DNA of 9,072 bases, taken from positions 1-9,072 of the forward strand of contig CAYYRB010000076.1 of the NCBI GenBank assembly GCA_964473995.1, written 5' to 3'. Origin of the DNA: JAKRSD01 sp964473995 (GTDB lineage: Bacteria; Bacteroidota; Bacteroidia; CAIKAF01). Below are positions 1-7,158 of this stretch, in pieces. The position numbers and the translations under genes are program-made. The notes below the pieces were generated by a model. It saw nothing but the letters and a program-made list of their open reading frames with translations. It did not search any database and was not told where the DNA came from. The first letter of the stretch is position 1. Every line of letters starts with the position of its first letter.

Positions 1-96
1 TTCCATAGGTTTGTGTTTGTTTGAAATTAATTAGGAATCAAATAAAAAGAAAGAAACGACAACAACCAAAAGGCTTTTAAAAATTTCCCCTTTTTG

Positions 97-702
97 TTAA
101 AAAGTATGCCTGAAATAAAGTCCGTTGCCCGTGAAAGTAAGTTCGGGAAAGGGTTTCTGCAGGCGTTTTTTGTGATTGATATGGTGCGCCAGAAAAAGAC
201 CCGTATCATACAGCAACAGAAACCCGCCCTGCAGCAGCAGCGAATTTCCGAAACCCCGCATCATGTCTTTGCGCTGGGTAAACTTGAACGCATAGCCTTT
301 CAGGGCGAAACCGGCCATGATATAGCCCACGTCTAAACCCGCATTGAACAGGTAAATTTTTTCCGTGCGGTGCTGCAGTTTCAGGGTTTTGGCGTAGGAA
401 AGACCGTCCGTTTTTTCCCGGTACGACATGATCAGTCCGGGCAGGGCCAGCCCCAGGTTTACCGTATTCCAAAGCACGTTGCCCATGTGAAAGTATTTGT
501 TGCTTCCGGTTCCCCTCGCCCACCCTGCGCCGCTCACCGCAAAATTGCCCAAGGCCCATCCGCCGAGGGCATACATGCCGCCCTTGGTGATGCCGTTGCG
601 TTCCCGGTTAAAATGATCCAACTCCTGCGCGGGTATGTTTTGCGAAAAGCAAACATAAACCGCAAAAAGGAATATCAGGGATAGGAAGATTTTGGGAGTC
701 AT
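97..702 (-). CDS. DUF6992-like small membrane protein
   Basis: A 201-residue protein of unknown function that resembles the Bacteroidota DUF6992 family, which I recognise from its pattern and have not searched. Residues 1-20 look like a signal peptide or first membrane segment. About four hydrophobic segments follow, near residues 42-60, 75-93, 118-136 and 152-172. Conserved-looking stretches are GGWALGNFA (47-55), KYFHMGNVLWNTVNLGL (69-85), LFNAGLDVGYIMAG (118-131) and LLLQGGFLLLYD (155-166). I chose the ATG at 702 rather than an in-frame ATG at 792, because the extra 30 residues do not look like family sequence and would sit in front of a good signal peptide. The endonuclease-like gene lies upstream on the same strand, 190 bp away, so independent transcription is plausible. 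Family membership is fairly sure; function is unknown. Confidence 0.75.
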   Translation of the reverse strand: MTPKIFLSLIFLFAVYVCFSQNIPAQELDHFNRERNGITKGGMYALGGWALGNFAVSGAGWARGTGSNKYFHMGNVLWNTVNLGLALPGLIMSYREKTDGLSYAKTLKLQHRTEKIYLFNAGLDVGYIMAGFALKGYAFKFTQRKDMMRGFGNSLLLQGGFLLLYDTGLFLAHHINHKKRLQKPFPELTFTGNGLYFRHTF

Positions 703-798
703 GTTCAAAGACCATTTGCGAATGGCAAGTCTCAAAATACAATTTGGGGGAAAAGCGGATAAGGTCATTTTATATTGCTTAAATACAAGCAAGAGTAC

Positions 799-828
799 TA
801 AATAAGATTAGTATATGTATCTTATTTA
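799..828. repeat. Perfect 10-bp inverted repeat in the 703-892 spacer
   Basis: TAAATAAGAT at 799-808 is matched exactly by ATCTTATTTA at 819-828, with a 10-base spacer. It lies 64 bp past the stop of the endonuclease-like gene and 96 bp before the start of the DUF6992-like gene, both on the minus strand. No T tract follows and the stem is AT-rich, so a rho-independent terminator is unlikely. An operator for a dimeric regulator, or a weak mRNA 3' hairpin, are the alternatives. The rest of 703-892 is AT-rich with no gene visible. Confidence 0.5.
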
Positions 829-831
829 ATC

Positions 832-858
832 AAAAATTGAATAAATAAGAAAAATTGA
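832..858. repeat. Pair of 9-bp direct repeats (AAAAATTGA)
   Basis: AAAAATTGA occurs at 832-840 and again at 850-858, 18 bp from start to start. The pair lies next to the inverted repeat at 799-828. In an AT-rich spacer this may be chance, but together the repeats could mark a regulatory site between two co-oriented genes. Confidence 0.3.
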
Positions 859-892
859 CGTGACAAACAGGCTTATTTTACGCTTTTGGACT

Positions 893-1960
893 TCATCGCC
901 GAAGAATATCCAGATAAATGGGCAGGTGATCGCTGAAACCGCCGTGGTATTTAAGCCCGATATACGTGCGGAAAGGCCGGTCTCCCAGGTTGCGCTCGTC
1001 GGGCTCCACCAAAAAACCGGCTTTGAAAATACGGGCATCTTCCGGGCGCACATACAGTCCCTTGGCGGGTGAACTGGAGAGCAGGTTGCCGCTCACGATA
1101 AACTGATCAATGATGCTCCACGCATATTGAAACTTGTGCGTTCCACCCTCCTTGAAACGCAGCATCAGATTGTACAATGCGGAAGCACGGATGGCCGATT
1201 CGGGATGCAGGGCTTTAAGGCCTTCGGTGAGTGAGGGCTCCATGGGCTCGTCGTTAAAATCACCCATTAGCACGATGCCCGCCGTAGGGTAATGCACGTG
1301 CAGGCTGTCGCACACGTTCCTGAGCAACTCCGCGGTCGCCATGCGCCTGGGCTCGGTTTCCTTCGCTCCGCCGAACTTGGAAGGCCAGTGGTTTACGGCC
1401 ACGAACAAGGTATCGCGGTCAAACACCTTCCCGCCTACCAACAGAATGTCGCGTGTTCTGGAAGCCGTATCGCCTTCAAAAACCACCCGGACGGCCTTGT
1501 GGGTAAAGGGTTGAAAAAGGTCGGGACGGTAAATGAGTGCCACATCGATCCCCCGCGCATCGCCCGATTCTTCGTGTATCACCTGATAATTAAAACGGTT
1601 GAGCGGTGTCTGCGAAACCAGTTCGTACATTACTTTCCGGTTTTCCAATTCACAGAATCCCACCATGGCGGGAGGCTCCCAACCGCCCACGGAAGCAATC
1701 ACCTTGTACGATTTTTCCAGCTTGTCGCGGTAGCGGGCTCCCGTCCAATAATTGCTCCCCTGCGGAGTAAAGGCTTCATCGTTTTTAAGCGGATCGTCTT
1801 CCGGGTCAAACAAATTTTCCAGGTTATAAAACATAATACGTATGCCCGACTTGCCCTGCGGAGAAGGAGTGTAATCAGCCGGAAAACCAACCGCGACCTG
1901 CTGTGCCTGCAATCTGCCTGCAAAAAGAAATAGCGCAAGAAAAATAAAGCGACCTGCCAT
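893..1960 (-). CDS. Exported endonuclease/exonuclease/phosphatase-fold protein
   Basis: A 355-residue metal-dependent phosphoesterase of the EEP (DNase I/exonuclease III-like) superfamily. Residues 1-20 form a signal peptide ending LQAQ, so it should act in the periplasm or outside the cell. The catalytic motifs appear in order: NLENLFD (46-52, metal-binding Asn and Glu), CELENR (103-108), GIDVALIYR (137-145), NHWPSK (190-195), GDFND (233-237) and the C-terminal SDH (343-345) with the catalytic His. All core residues are intact, so it should be active. The substrate could be nucleic acid or another phosphodiester or phosphomonoester, which the sequence alone does not settle. I chose the ATG at 1960 because it puts the signal peptide at the N-terminus; an in-frame ATG at 2008 would add 16 residues ahead of it. 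It is divergent from folE across 123 bp. Confidence 0.88.
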   Translation of the reverse strand: MAGRFIFLALFLFAGRLQAQQVAVGFPADYTPSPQGKSGIRIMFYNLENLFDPEDDPLKNDEAFTPQGSNYWTGARYRDKLEKSYKVIASVGGWEPPAMVGFCELENRKVMYELVSQTPLNRFNYQVIHEESGDARGIDVALIYRPDLFQPFTHKAVRVVFEGDTASRTRDILLVGGKVFDRDTLFVAVNHWPSKFGGAKETEPRRMATAELLRNVCDSLHVHYPTAGIVLMGDFNDEPMEPSLTEGLKALHPESAIRASALYNLMLRFKEGGTHKFQYAWSIIDQFIVSGNLLSSSPAKGLYVRPEDARIFKAGFLVEPDERNLGDRPFRTYIGLKYHGGFSDHLPIYLDILRR

Positions 1961-2083
1961 GCAGTAAAAATAAAGAAAAGAAATCCGTCGGGAAGGGATT
2001 GGCATCATTTCCCCTGCTGGTCATTTTAATGGAGAGATGAAGATTTATTTTGTTTACTCTTTTTGGGTATTTAGTTAAACAAA

Positions 2084-2830
2084 ATGAACAAGCCCGGTGT
2101 TTCTTGTAAAACGATACACATGAGAAACTCCAACGGAAATACAATAGAACTGGATGAACTGCTTCAAAACAAAATACTTACCCGCATAGAAGAAGATGAT
2201 GAGTTGGGTGATGCCCACGTAGCCACCTCGGCCGATACTCCCCTGCGTCCCGACGCGTTCGACCTTTCCGACGCCGAAAAAATAAAAATCATCGAAAAAC
2301 ATTTCCGCGAAATCATGCTCACGTTGGGCCTCGACCTTACAGACGACAGCCTGCGCGGAACGCCCAAACGGGTGGCCAAAATGTACGTGGAAGAAATTTT
2401 CAGCGGACTCAACCCGAAAAACAAGCCGCAGATTGCCCTGTTTGACAACAAATACAAGTATGGGGATATGCTGGTGGAGAAAAACATCACGCTGTTCAGT
2501 AACTGCGAGCACCATTTCGTGCCCATCATCGGTCGTGCCCATGTGGCTTACATCAGCAGCGGAAAGGTAATCGGCCTGAGCAAAATAAACCGGCTCGTGC
2601 AGCATTACGCCAAACGACCGCAGGTGCAGGAACGCCTTACCGTACAAATTGCAGAAGAACTGAAAAAAGTGCTGAATACCGAAAGTGTAGCTGTTGTAAT
2701 TGATGCGGAACACCTCTGCGTATCCTCCCGCGGAATCAAAGATGTGAACAGCAGCACGGTTACCTCCGCATTTCACGGCGATTTTCAGCGCCCCGAAGTG
2801 CAGGAAAAATTTCTCCGCTTCATTTCCTAA
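2084..2830 (+). CDS. folE: GTP cyclohydrolase I
   Basis: A cytoplasmic enzyme that converts GTP to 7,8-dihydroneopterin triphosphate and formate, the first step of tetrahydrofolate (and other pterin) synthesis. The catalytic core is clear: SNCEHHFVPI (139-148) supplies zinc ligands Cys141 and His144, and AEHLCVSSRG (208-217) supplies Cys212, with the same 71-residue spacing as E. coli Cys110 and Cys181. His143 and His210 correspond to the catalytic histidines. GLSKINRLVQHYAKRPQVQE (164-183) is the usual family signature. Total length is 248 residues; the first 60 or so are a poorly conserved, acidic extension. The start is uncertain: the ATG at 2084 gives the longest form, while an in-frame ATG at 2120 gives 236 residues, and neither has a clear ribosome binding site. 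hutI follows 33 bp downstream. Confidence 0.95.
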   Translation: MNKPGVSCKTIHMRNSNGNTIELDELLQNKILTRIEEDDELGDAHVATSADTPLRPDAFDLSDAEKIKIIEKHFREIMLTLGLDLTDDSLRGTPKRVAKMYVEEIFSGLNPKNKPQIALFDNKYKYGDMLVEKNITLFSNCEHHFVPIIGRAHVAYISSGKVIGLSKINRLVQHYAKRPQVQERLTVQIAEELKKVLNTESVAVVIDAEHLCVSSRGIKDVNSSTVTSAFHGDFQRPEVQEKFLRFIS

Positions 2831-2839
2831 AGCGCGGCA

Positions 2840-2861
2840 GCCAAAAACCGGTATTTTTGGC
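2840..2861 (+). promoter_or_regulatory. Hairpin directly in front of the hutI start codon
   Basis: GCCAAAAA at 2840-2847 pairs perfectly with TTTTTGGC at 2854-2861 around a 6-base loop (CCGGTA). The stem ends two bases before the hutI ATG at 2864, in the 33-bp folE-hutI spacer. In a folE-hutI transcript it would occupy the whole initiation region of hutI. It has no T tract of its own after the stem, so it is more likely to affect translation or mRNA processing than to terminate transcription. The structure is seen directly; its role is inferred. Confidence 0.5.
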
Positions 2862-2863
2862 GC

Positions 2864-4123
2864 ATGATTCTCTTTGAACATATCGGGGCATTGCATGGTG
2901 CCTACCCCGAAAATCCCTTACGGGTAGCGGGAGCCGACATGGCTAAATGGCCCGTCATTCATGATGCCTTTCTCTTTATCAACGAGGGAAAAATCGTTGC
3001 CTTCGGCTCCATGTCTTCCCTGCCGGATTCGGAGGTTCCGCTCGGGCATCCCGACTTGGTGCGCCGCGACTGTAAGGATCGAGTTCTTTTACCCGGTTTT
3101 TGCGACAGCCACACCCATCTTGTTTTTGCCGGTTCCCGCGAAAATGAATTCATTGATAAGTTGAACGGACTTTCCTACGAAGAAATCGCACGACGCGGAG
3201 GTGGTATTCTCAACTCCGCAAAACGCCTGGCGGAAACCACCGAAAACGAACTTTTCGACTCGGCCTCCTTGCGGCTGGAAGAAGTGATACGCAAAGGAAC
3301 CACCGCCATCGAAATTAAAAGCGGATATGGACTTGATCTGGAAAATGAACTGAAAATGCTCCGCGTAATCCGGAGGCTGAAAGAAGCCTACCCCATCCAT
3401 ATCAAAGCCACGCTGCTGGCGGCACACGCCCTGCCAGCGGAATACAAAAACAACCGGGAAGGGTTTGTGGAAAAAGCCATACGAGAATTTATTCCCGCTG
3501 CGGCGCAGGAAGGCCTGGCCGACTTTGTGGACGTTTTCTGCGAAAACGGATTCTTTACCGAGGAGGACACCCTACGAATATTGGAAGCGGGTGAAAAATA
3601 CGGCATCCGCGGTAAAATTCACGGCAACCAGCTCGGACATTCGGGCGGTGTGCGAGCGGCCGTGAAAGCGGGAGCGCTGAGCGTGGATCATTTGGAACAT
3701 TTAAACGAAGAAGAAATAGAGCTGCTTCGCGAAAGCAAAGTCATGCCCACCGTACTACCCAATTGTTCGTTTTACCTGCGAATGATTTACAGTCCCGCCA
3801 GAAAAATGATTGAGGCCGGACTTCCCGTATGCGTAGCCACCGATTTCAATCCCGGTTCGGCACCTTCAGGAGATATGCTGTTTGCCCTGTCGCTGGCCTG
3901 TATCCAGATGCGCCTTCTTCCCGAGGAAGCTTTTTGTGCGGGAACGATCAACGGCGCCGCCGCCATGGATTTAGAAACGGTAACGGGCAGCATCACGCCG
4001 GGCAAATCGGCCGATTTGCTTTTGACCAAGCCCGTCCCTTCACTGGCCTATCTCCCCTACCGTTTTACGGGAATGCACATAGAGCAGGTGTACGTAAAGG
4101 GAAAGCCTTTGGCATTTTCCTGA
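2864..4123 (+). CDS. hutI: Imidazolonepropionase
   Basis: A cytoplasmic amidohydrolase-superfamily enzyme of 419 residues that hydrolyses 4-imidazolone-5-propionate to N-formimino-L-glutamate, the third step of histidine degradation. Metal-binding motifs are intact: LLPGFCDSHTHLVFAG (75-90) with His83 and His85, His253 in KIHGNQLGHSGG, and Asp327 in CVATDFNPGS. His188 lies in LAAHALP, and IEIKSGYGL (149-157) is typical of HutI. Length is normal for the family. The start at 2864 is favoured because the N-terminal beta region and the MAKWP segment near residue 26 resemble the family's beginning. The gene follows folE on the same strand and is probably co-transcribed. The other hut genes (hutH, hutU, hutG or ftcD) are not in the window. 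Its 3' end faces the barrel gene with only 10 bp between stops. Confidence 0.95.
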   Translation: MILFEHIGALHGAYPENPLRVAGADMAKWPVIHDAFLFINEGKIVAFGSMSSLPDSEVPLGHPDLVRRDCKDRVLLPGFCDSHTHLVFAGSRENEFIDKLNGLSYEEIARRGGGILNSAKRLAETTENELFDSASLRLEEVIRKGTTAIEIKSGYGLDLENELKMLRVIRRLKEAYPIHIKATLLAAHALPAEYKNNREGFVEKAIREFIPAAAQEGLADFVDVFCENGFFTEEDTLRILEAGEKYGIRGKIHGNQLGHSGGVRAAVKAGALSVDHLEHLNEEEIELLRESKVMPTVLPNCSFYLRMIYSPARKMIEAGLPVCVATDFNPGSAPSGDMLFALSLACIQMRLLPEEAFCAGTINGAAAMDLETVTGSITPGKSADLLLTKPVPSLAYLPYRFTGMHIEQVYVKGKPLAFS

Positions 4124-4133
4124 GCCCTATACG

Positions 4134-5216
4134 CTAAAAAGCAAAACTGGCCGAACCGGTGAAAAAGAAGTTTTGCGCGGAAGTACCTCCGTTCAGCACA
4201 AACACCGAATGACGTGCATACAGAGAGCGCGCCTCTGCCCGAAGCATGATTTTTTTATACGGTATAAAATCCACATTGAGGGAATAACCCAACACCTGAA
4301 ACCCCTTACCGGAAGTTGTGGTGATGATGACTTCATCCGTGTCTGAATACCCTTCGCCGCGTAGCGCAAACCTCCACTTTTTCAGGGGAAGGTACTGCAC
4401 GATGAACGCCGGGGCATACCATACGCTCCAATCCGAAGATCCTTTTGACGTCTGCTGATTTCCCACATCGAAACCCAGTGTCATGTTCAGCTTGGGATGA
4501 ACCGACCATTTGGCGTACAGATTTTGAAACAACCTCCATCGCCGCAGGCTGTCCGCACCTTGCGTACCGAAATAGGAACTCCAGTTCACGGAAAACTTTT
4601 CATCAGGCGTGTAGGTGAGTTGCGTGCCCCAGGCCGGAATGCGGTTTCCGGGAGTTCTGCGCATTTGCTGCCACCCGTTCAGGTACATAAAGGCAGCATA
4701 CCATTTTTCATTTTTTGACAGATAGGATAGTTTAACGCCCGCCTCGTAATACGGAGAATTCTCAGCCAAAATACTTCTGCTGAGATTGGCACAATCTACT
4801 CCGACAGCACTTTCAAAGCCAATATGGCTGGGCAGGATGCCCGCATCCATCCACAGGTTGTGTTTCTTTAACAGCCGAAATCCCACATTGGCTTCAAACA
4901 GGTTTTTCAGCACGGGAGGCTCTTCCGACAGATTGTATTGCGCATACGTACCCGCCATGAGCGCTAAGTTTCCCCGAATACGGGGAGAAGTGTAGGCCGC
5001 TTTCAGGTAAAGCAGATTCACGTTCGCCTCATTATGCCTATTGTGATTAAAAAAGAAATCGGGGCGGAGTTGATTGTCAGGATTCCCCAGATCATAACTG
5101 TAATACGCCTCGAGATATCCTGAAAAAGATAGTTTCCCTTTTTGAAAAAGAGAATCCTGGGCAGCAGAATGCCAAAAAGAGAAAGCCGCAATGGATAAGA
5201 AGAAGAAACGATACAT
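4134..5216 (-). CDS. Outer-membrane beta-barrel protein, BBP2/OmpL-like
   Basis: A 360-residue exported protein. Residues 1-20 are a signal peptide with probable cleavage after SAAQ. The rest alternates short amphipathic strands such as LSFSGYLEAYYSYDL (29-43), MLRAEARSLYA (324-334) and FFFTGSASFAF (350-360), and it ends in Phe, as expected of an outer-membrane barrel inserted by BamA. The N-terminal YLEAYYSYD with a nearby NHNRHNE (57-63), and the NLSRSILAENSPYYEAGVKL region (144-163), fit the putative porin BBP2 family (DUF1597). Transport substrate is unknown. It is the last gene of a minus-strand operon, 7 bp after the pabA-like stop, so it is probably translated from the same transcript. 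Family assignment is by pattern only. Confidence 0.8.
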   Translation of the reverse strand: MYRFFFLSIAAFSFWHSAAQDSLFQKGKLSFSGYLEAYYSYDLGNPDNQLRPDFFFNHNRHNEANVNLLYLKAAYTSPRIRGNLALMAGTYAQYNLSEEPPVLKNLFEANVGFRLLKKHNLWMDAGILPSHIGFESAVGVDCANLSRSILAENSPYYEAGVKLSYLSKNEKWYAAFMYLNGWQQMRRTPGNRIPAWGTQLTYTPDEKFSVNWSSYFGTQGADSLRRWRLFQNLYAKWSVHPKLNMTLGFDVGNQQTSKGSSDWSVWYAPAFIVQYLPLKKWRFALRGEGYSDTDEVIITTTSGKGFQVLGYSLNVDFIPYKKIMLRAEARSLYARHSVFVLNGGTSAQNFFFTGSASFAF

Positions 5217-5223
5217 GCGGCGA

Positions 5224-5802
5224 TCAATCTATGTTTAACCAATTAAACAGAATCTGCTTTCCATGCGGTGTCATCACGGATTCGGGATGAAACTGAACCC
5301 CGTACAAAGGCAAATACCCATGCTGCATCGCCTGTAAACTGCCGTCTTCCGCATAAGCCAGCGCCTGCAGATGGGCGGGCAGTGAATCGGCTTCCACACT
5401 CCAGGAGTGGTAGCGCCCCACGGGAAACCTATCTGGAATTCCGGCAAAAAGCGGGGAGTTTACTTCCGTAAGCCGGCATGTGGAAACTCTCCCGTGCATG
5501 GGAAAATCGCTGTTCAAAAGACGGGCTCCAAAAAATTCGCCCAGCGCCTGCATGCCGAGGCAAACGCCCAGCATTTTCCGTGATTCGTGCCATCGGGAAA
5601 GCATGTGGGGCATGATGCCCGCATGAGCAGGCAATCCCGGTCCGGGAGAAAAAAGAATGGAATCAAAGGCGGCTGCATAATCCGCATCCACCTCATCGTT
5701 TCGTTTCACTTCCACATAAATCCCCGAAAAAGTTTCGCAGTAGTGAAACAGGTTGTAGGTGAATGAATCGTAATTATCCAGAATGAGCAGGCGGCGGGTC
5801 AT
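5224..5802 (-). CDS. pabA: Glutamine amidotransferase of anthranilate/aminodeoxychorismate synthase (TrpG/PabA)
   Basis: A 192-residue class I glutamine amidotransferase that releases ammonia from glutamine for a chorismate-aminating partner (PabB for 4-aminobenzoate, or TrpE for anthranilate). Family motifs are complete: DNYDSFTYNL (9-18), SPGPG (52-56, oxyanion region), GVCLGMQALG (79-88) with nucleophile Cys81, GRYHSW (129-134) and GVQFHPES (168-175) with catalytic His172 and Glu174. GMQ replaces the commoner GHQ, and MHGRVS stands where many members have HGKTS. No trp genes are nearby, and folE lies about 2.4 kb away, so pabA is favoured, though one protein can serve both enzymes. No PabB or TrpE partner is in view. 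It overlaps the upstream membrane gene by 4 bp (ATGA) and precedes the barrel gene by 7 bp. Confidence 0.88.
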   Translation of the reverse strand: MTRRLLILDNYDSFTYNLFHYCETFSGIYVEVKRNDEVDADYAAAFDSILFSPGPGLPAHAGIMPHMLSRWHESRKMLGVCLGMQALGEFFGARLLNSDFPMHGRVSTCRLTEVNSPLFAGIPDRFPVGRYHSWSVEADSLPAHLQALAYAEDGSLQAMQHGYLPLYGVQFHPESVMTPHGKQILFNWLNID

Positions 5803-6072
5803 GATTTCTTAAACCAGAAATAATCCAGCATAGAGATGTAGAGTAAAATACCCAACAGGGGCAAAACGGCCACGTATTCAAAGCCAGGAAACAAATTAAA
5901 GCCAGCGTAAAAGAAAAAGAGCATNNNNNNNNNNNNNNNNNNNNNNNNNNNNNNNNNNNNNNNNNNNNNNNNNNNNNNNNNNNNNNNNNNNNNNNNNNNN
6001 NNNNNNNNNNNNNNNNNNNNNNNNTGCAAAAACCAGCGAAAACAAGGAAAGGGGAATAAAAAACCGCTTCAT
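5799..6072 (-). CDS. Membrane protein interrupted by an assembly gap
   Basis: Two ends of what is probably one gene lie on either side of 100 unknown bases. The 5' end starts at the ATG at 6072 and encodes MKRFFIPLSLFSLVFA, a signal peptide or first membrane segment. The 3' end (5924 to 5799) encodes 41 residues with a hydrophobic helix (VAVLPLLGILLYISML) and a short basic tail (FKKS). Its TGA overlaps the pabA-like ATG by 4 bp. With exactly 100 N the two parts are out of frame, but each breaks on a codon boundary, so a true gap that is a multiple of 3 would join them. Real length and family cannot be told. Two separate genes are also possible if the gap is long. It lies 46 bp after the DUF2279 stop, so it is likely in the same operon. 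Confidence 0.55.
5925..6024. other. Assembly gap (100 N)
   Basis: Exactly 100 N, the usual placeholder for a scaffold join of unknown size. The true missing length may differ, and the coordinates and frame of the interrupted membrane gene depend on it. Confidence 0.98.
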
Positions 6073-6118
6073 GGTTCAAAAGTATAAGAAATGCGGATTG
6101 TTGCAGAAACGGGTTGAT

Positions 6119-7063
6119 TCATTTGTTACGCACGAAAATCGGATTGAAGCGCACCTTGTTCACCCGGTTAAACTCCAGAGAAGGCGCGGGCACTTTGATG
6201 AACTGGATGGCGTGACCCAATGTGCTTAAACCCCTGTAGCGCGTGGGTACCCGGGGCAAGTCAATATCTAATCCGAGATACACCTGCGGGTAGCGGTCCA
6301 GCACGATTTTACGACCTGAGGCATCCCTGAGTTCAGGGTTGTTGTGTCCGCCGATCATGCCGTTTCCGCTGTAGCCCACGGCAAAATTGAGCCACTTCGG
6401 AAAATCGGGGCCTACGGGCAAGAGCGAAGCAATGTTGAACGAGAGCCAGGCATGTTGGCCGTTGTAATCTTTGAGCATTTGCTGAGGTATGGACTTGCCG
6501 AGCAGATCGGGTCTATATTGGGGATAGATGCTTTTGCGCCAGCCCACCTTCATGCTGATTTTTTGTTCCCGCCATCCGAACTGCTGCCCCCAAAACAGTC
6601 CGGCACCCGCCATATTGGCGGCCATGTCGCCCCAGGAGAATCCCCACCCGTTGCTGAACCCGTCGAACAGCTCGATGGAGGTGAGAAAAACGAGCCCCAC
6701 AGCGCCGCCGATCCAGGCCGATTGATTGTTGTTCACACCCGACCAGCGCATGAGGTCGTAATAGCCGCGACCTATGTTGTACGCGGCGTTGGCATGGCCC
6801 ATTTTATCCATGAGCAGCCATTCCCGGTTATCGTTGAAAAAATGAAAGCGGGAACGCGCATGACCTTTGTACCAGGCGCGGTAGAGCAAATACATGGAAA
6901 CCCCGTAGAGTACGGCCGTACCCACAGACACGCCGATGAGGCGGCCTTTGTTGAGCTCAGCGGCCGGCTGCAAAAAATGGGCAGAATTGTGCTGTGCCCT
7001 CACGGATGAAAAACCGAGGCAGAGAACAAGCAGAAACAGGATGCAACGGGAAACGGAAGGCAT
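6119..7063 (-). CDS. DUF2279 (YfiM-like) exported/membrane protein
   Basis: A 314-residue protein of unknown function that resembles the DUF2279 family. Residues 1-24 are a signal peptide ending VRAQ. A hydrophobic helix follows at about 43-63. The family signature is then clear: LMDKMGHANAAYN (84-96), a helix at 115-130, SIELFDGFSNGWGFSWGD (129-146) and MAANMAGAGLFWGQQFGW (147-164). From about residue 165 to the end the sequence is polar and strand-like (for example NFAVGYSGNG at 226-235 and QVYLGLDIDL at 260-269), suggesting a beta-rich C-terminal part, perhaps barrel-like. It heads a minus-strand operon with the gapped membrane gene, the pabA-like gene and the outer-membrane barrel. A good candidate promoter lies 60 bp upstream. 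Family is reasonably sure; role is unknown. Confidence 0.8.
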   Translation of the reverse strand: MPSVSRCILFLLVLCLGFSSVRAQHNSAHFLQPAAELNKGRLIGVSVGTAVLYGVSMYLLYRAWYKGHARSRFHFFNDNREWLLMDKMGHANAAYNIGRGYYDLMRWSGVNNNQSAWIGGAVGLVFLTSIELFDGFSNGWGFSWGDMAANMAGAGLFWGQQFGWREQKISMKVGWRKSIYPQYRPDLLGKSIPQQMLKDYNGQHAWLSFNIASLLPVGPDFPKWLNFAVGYSGNGMIGGHNNPELRDASGRKIVLDRYPQVYLGLDIDLPRVPTRYRGLSTLGHAIQFIKVPAPSLEFNRVNKVRFNPIFVRNK

Positions 7064-7123
7064 GCGACAAATGTACCCGATTGGCGGGAATTAAAAAACG
7101 AAGTTCGAAAAATGAACAGGAGA

Positions 7124-7158
7124 AAAAGATACCCCGAAGTGAAGAGGATACAAACAAA
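7124..7158 (-). promoter_or_regulatory. Candidate Bacteroidota-type promoter of the DUF2279 operon
   Basis: Read on the minus strand, TTTG (7154-7151, preceded by another TTTG at 7158-7155) is followed after 19 bases by TATCTTTT (7131-7124). This fits the Bacteroidota sigma consensus TTTG, about 19-21 nt, TAnnTTTG at 7 of 8 positions of the full element's downstream box. Transcription would start near 7117, leaving a leader of about 54 bases before the ATG at 7063. The rest of 7064-7306, between this gene and the divergent DUF2805 gene, holds no visible gene. Confidence 0.55.

Noticed and set aside
1..6. A minus-strand ATG at 6-4 that could begin a gene running off the left edge
   Set aside because: Only two codons are in the window, which is not enough to support a gene.
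68..94. AAAAGG/CCTTTT pairing after the DUF6992-like gene as a terminator
   Set aside because: Only 6 bp, AT-rich, with a 15-base loop and no T tract directly after it on the minus strand.
703..792. N-terminal extension of the DUF6992-like protein to the ATG at 792
   Set aside because: The extra 30 residues precede an intact signal-like segment and do not resemble family sequence.
2040..2083. Bacteroidota promoter for folE in the 1961-2083 spacer
   Set aside because: TTTG and TA-rich strings are present, but none gives TAnnTTTG at the right spacing from an upstream TTTG.
2164..2896. Long minus-strand open frames across folE
   Set aside because: They are shadows of folE, whose catalytic motifs are complete on the plus strand.
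6344..7009. 221-codon plus-strand open frame across the DUF2279 gene
   Set aside because: It has no recognisable domain, and the minus strand carries a signal peptide and family motifs over the same bases.
7064..7075. TACATTTG on the minus strand just before the DUF2279 ATG as a promoter box
   Set aside because: It matches TAnnTTTG, but the start of transcription would fall at or inside the start codon, and the upstream TTTG is missing. The site at 7124-7158 fits better.
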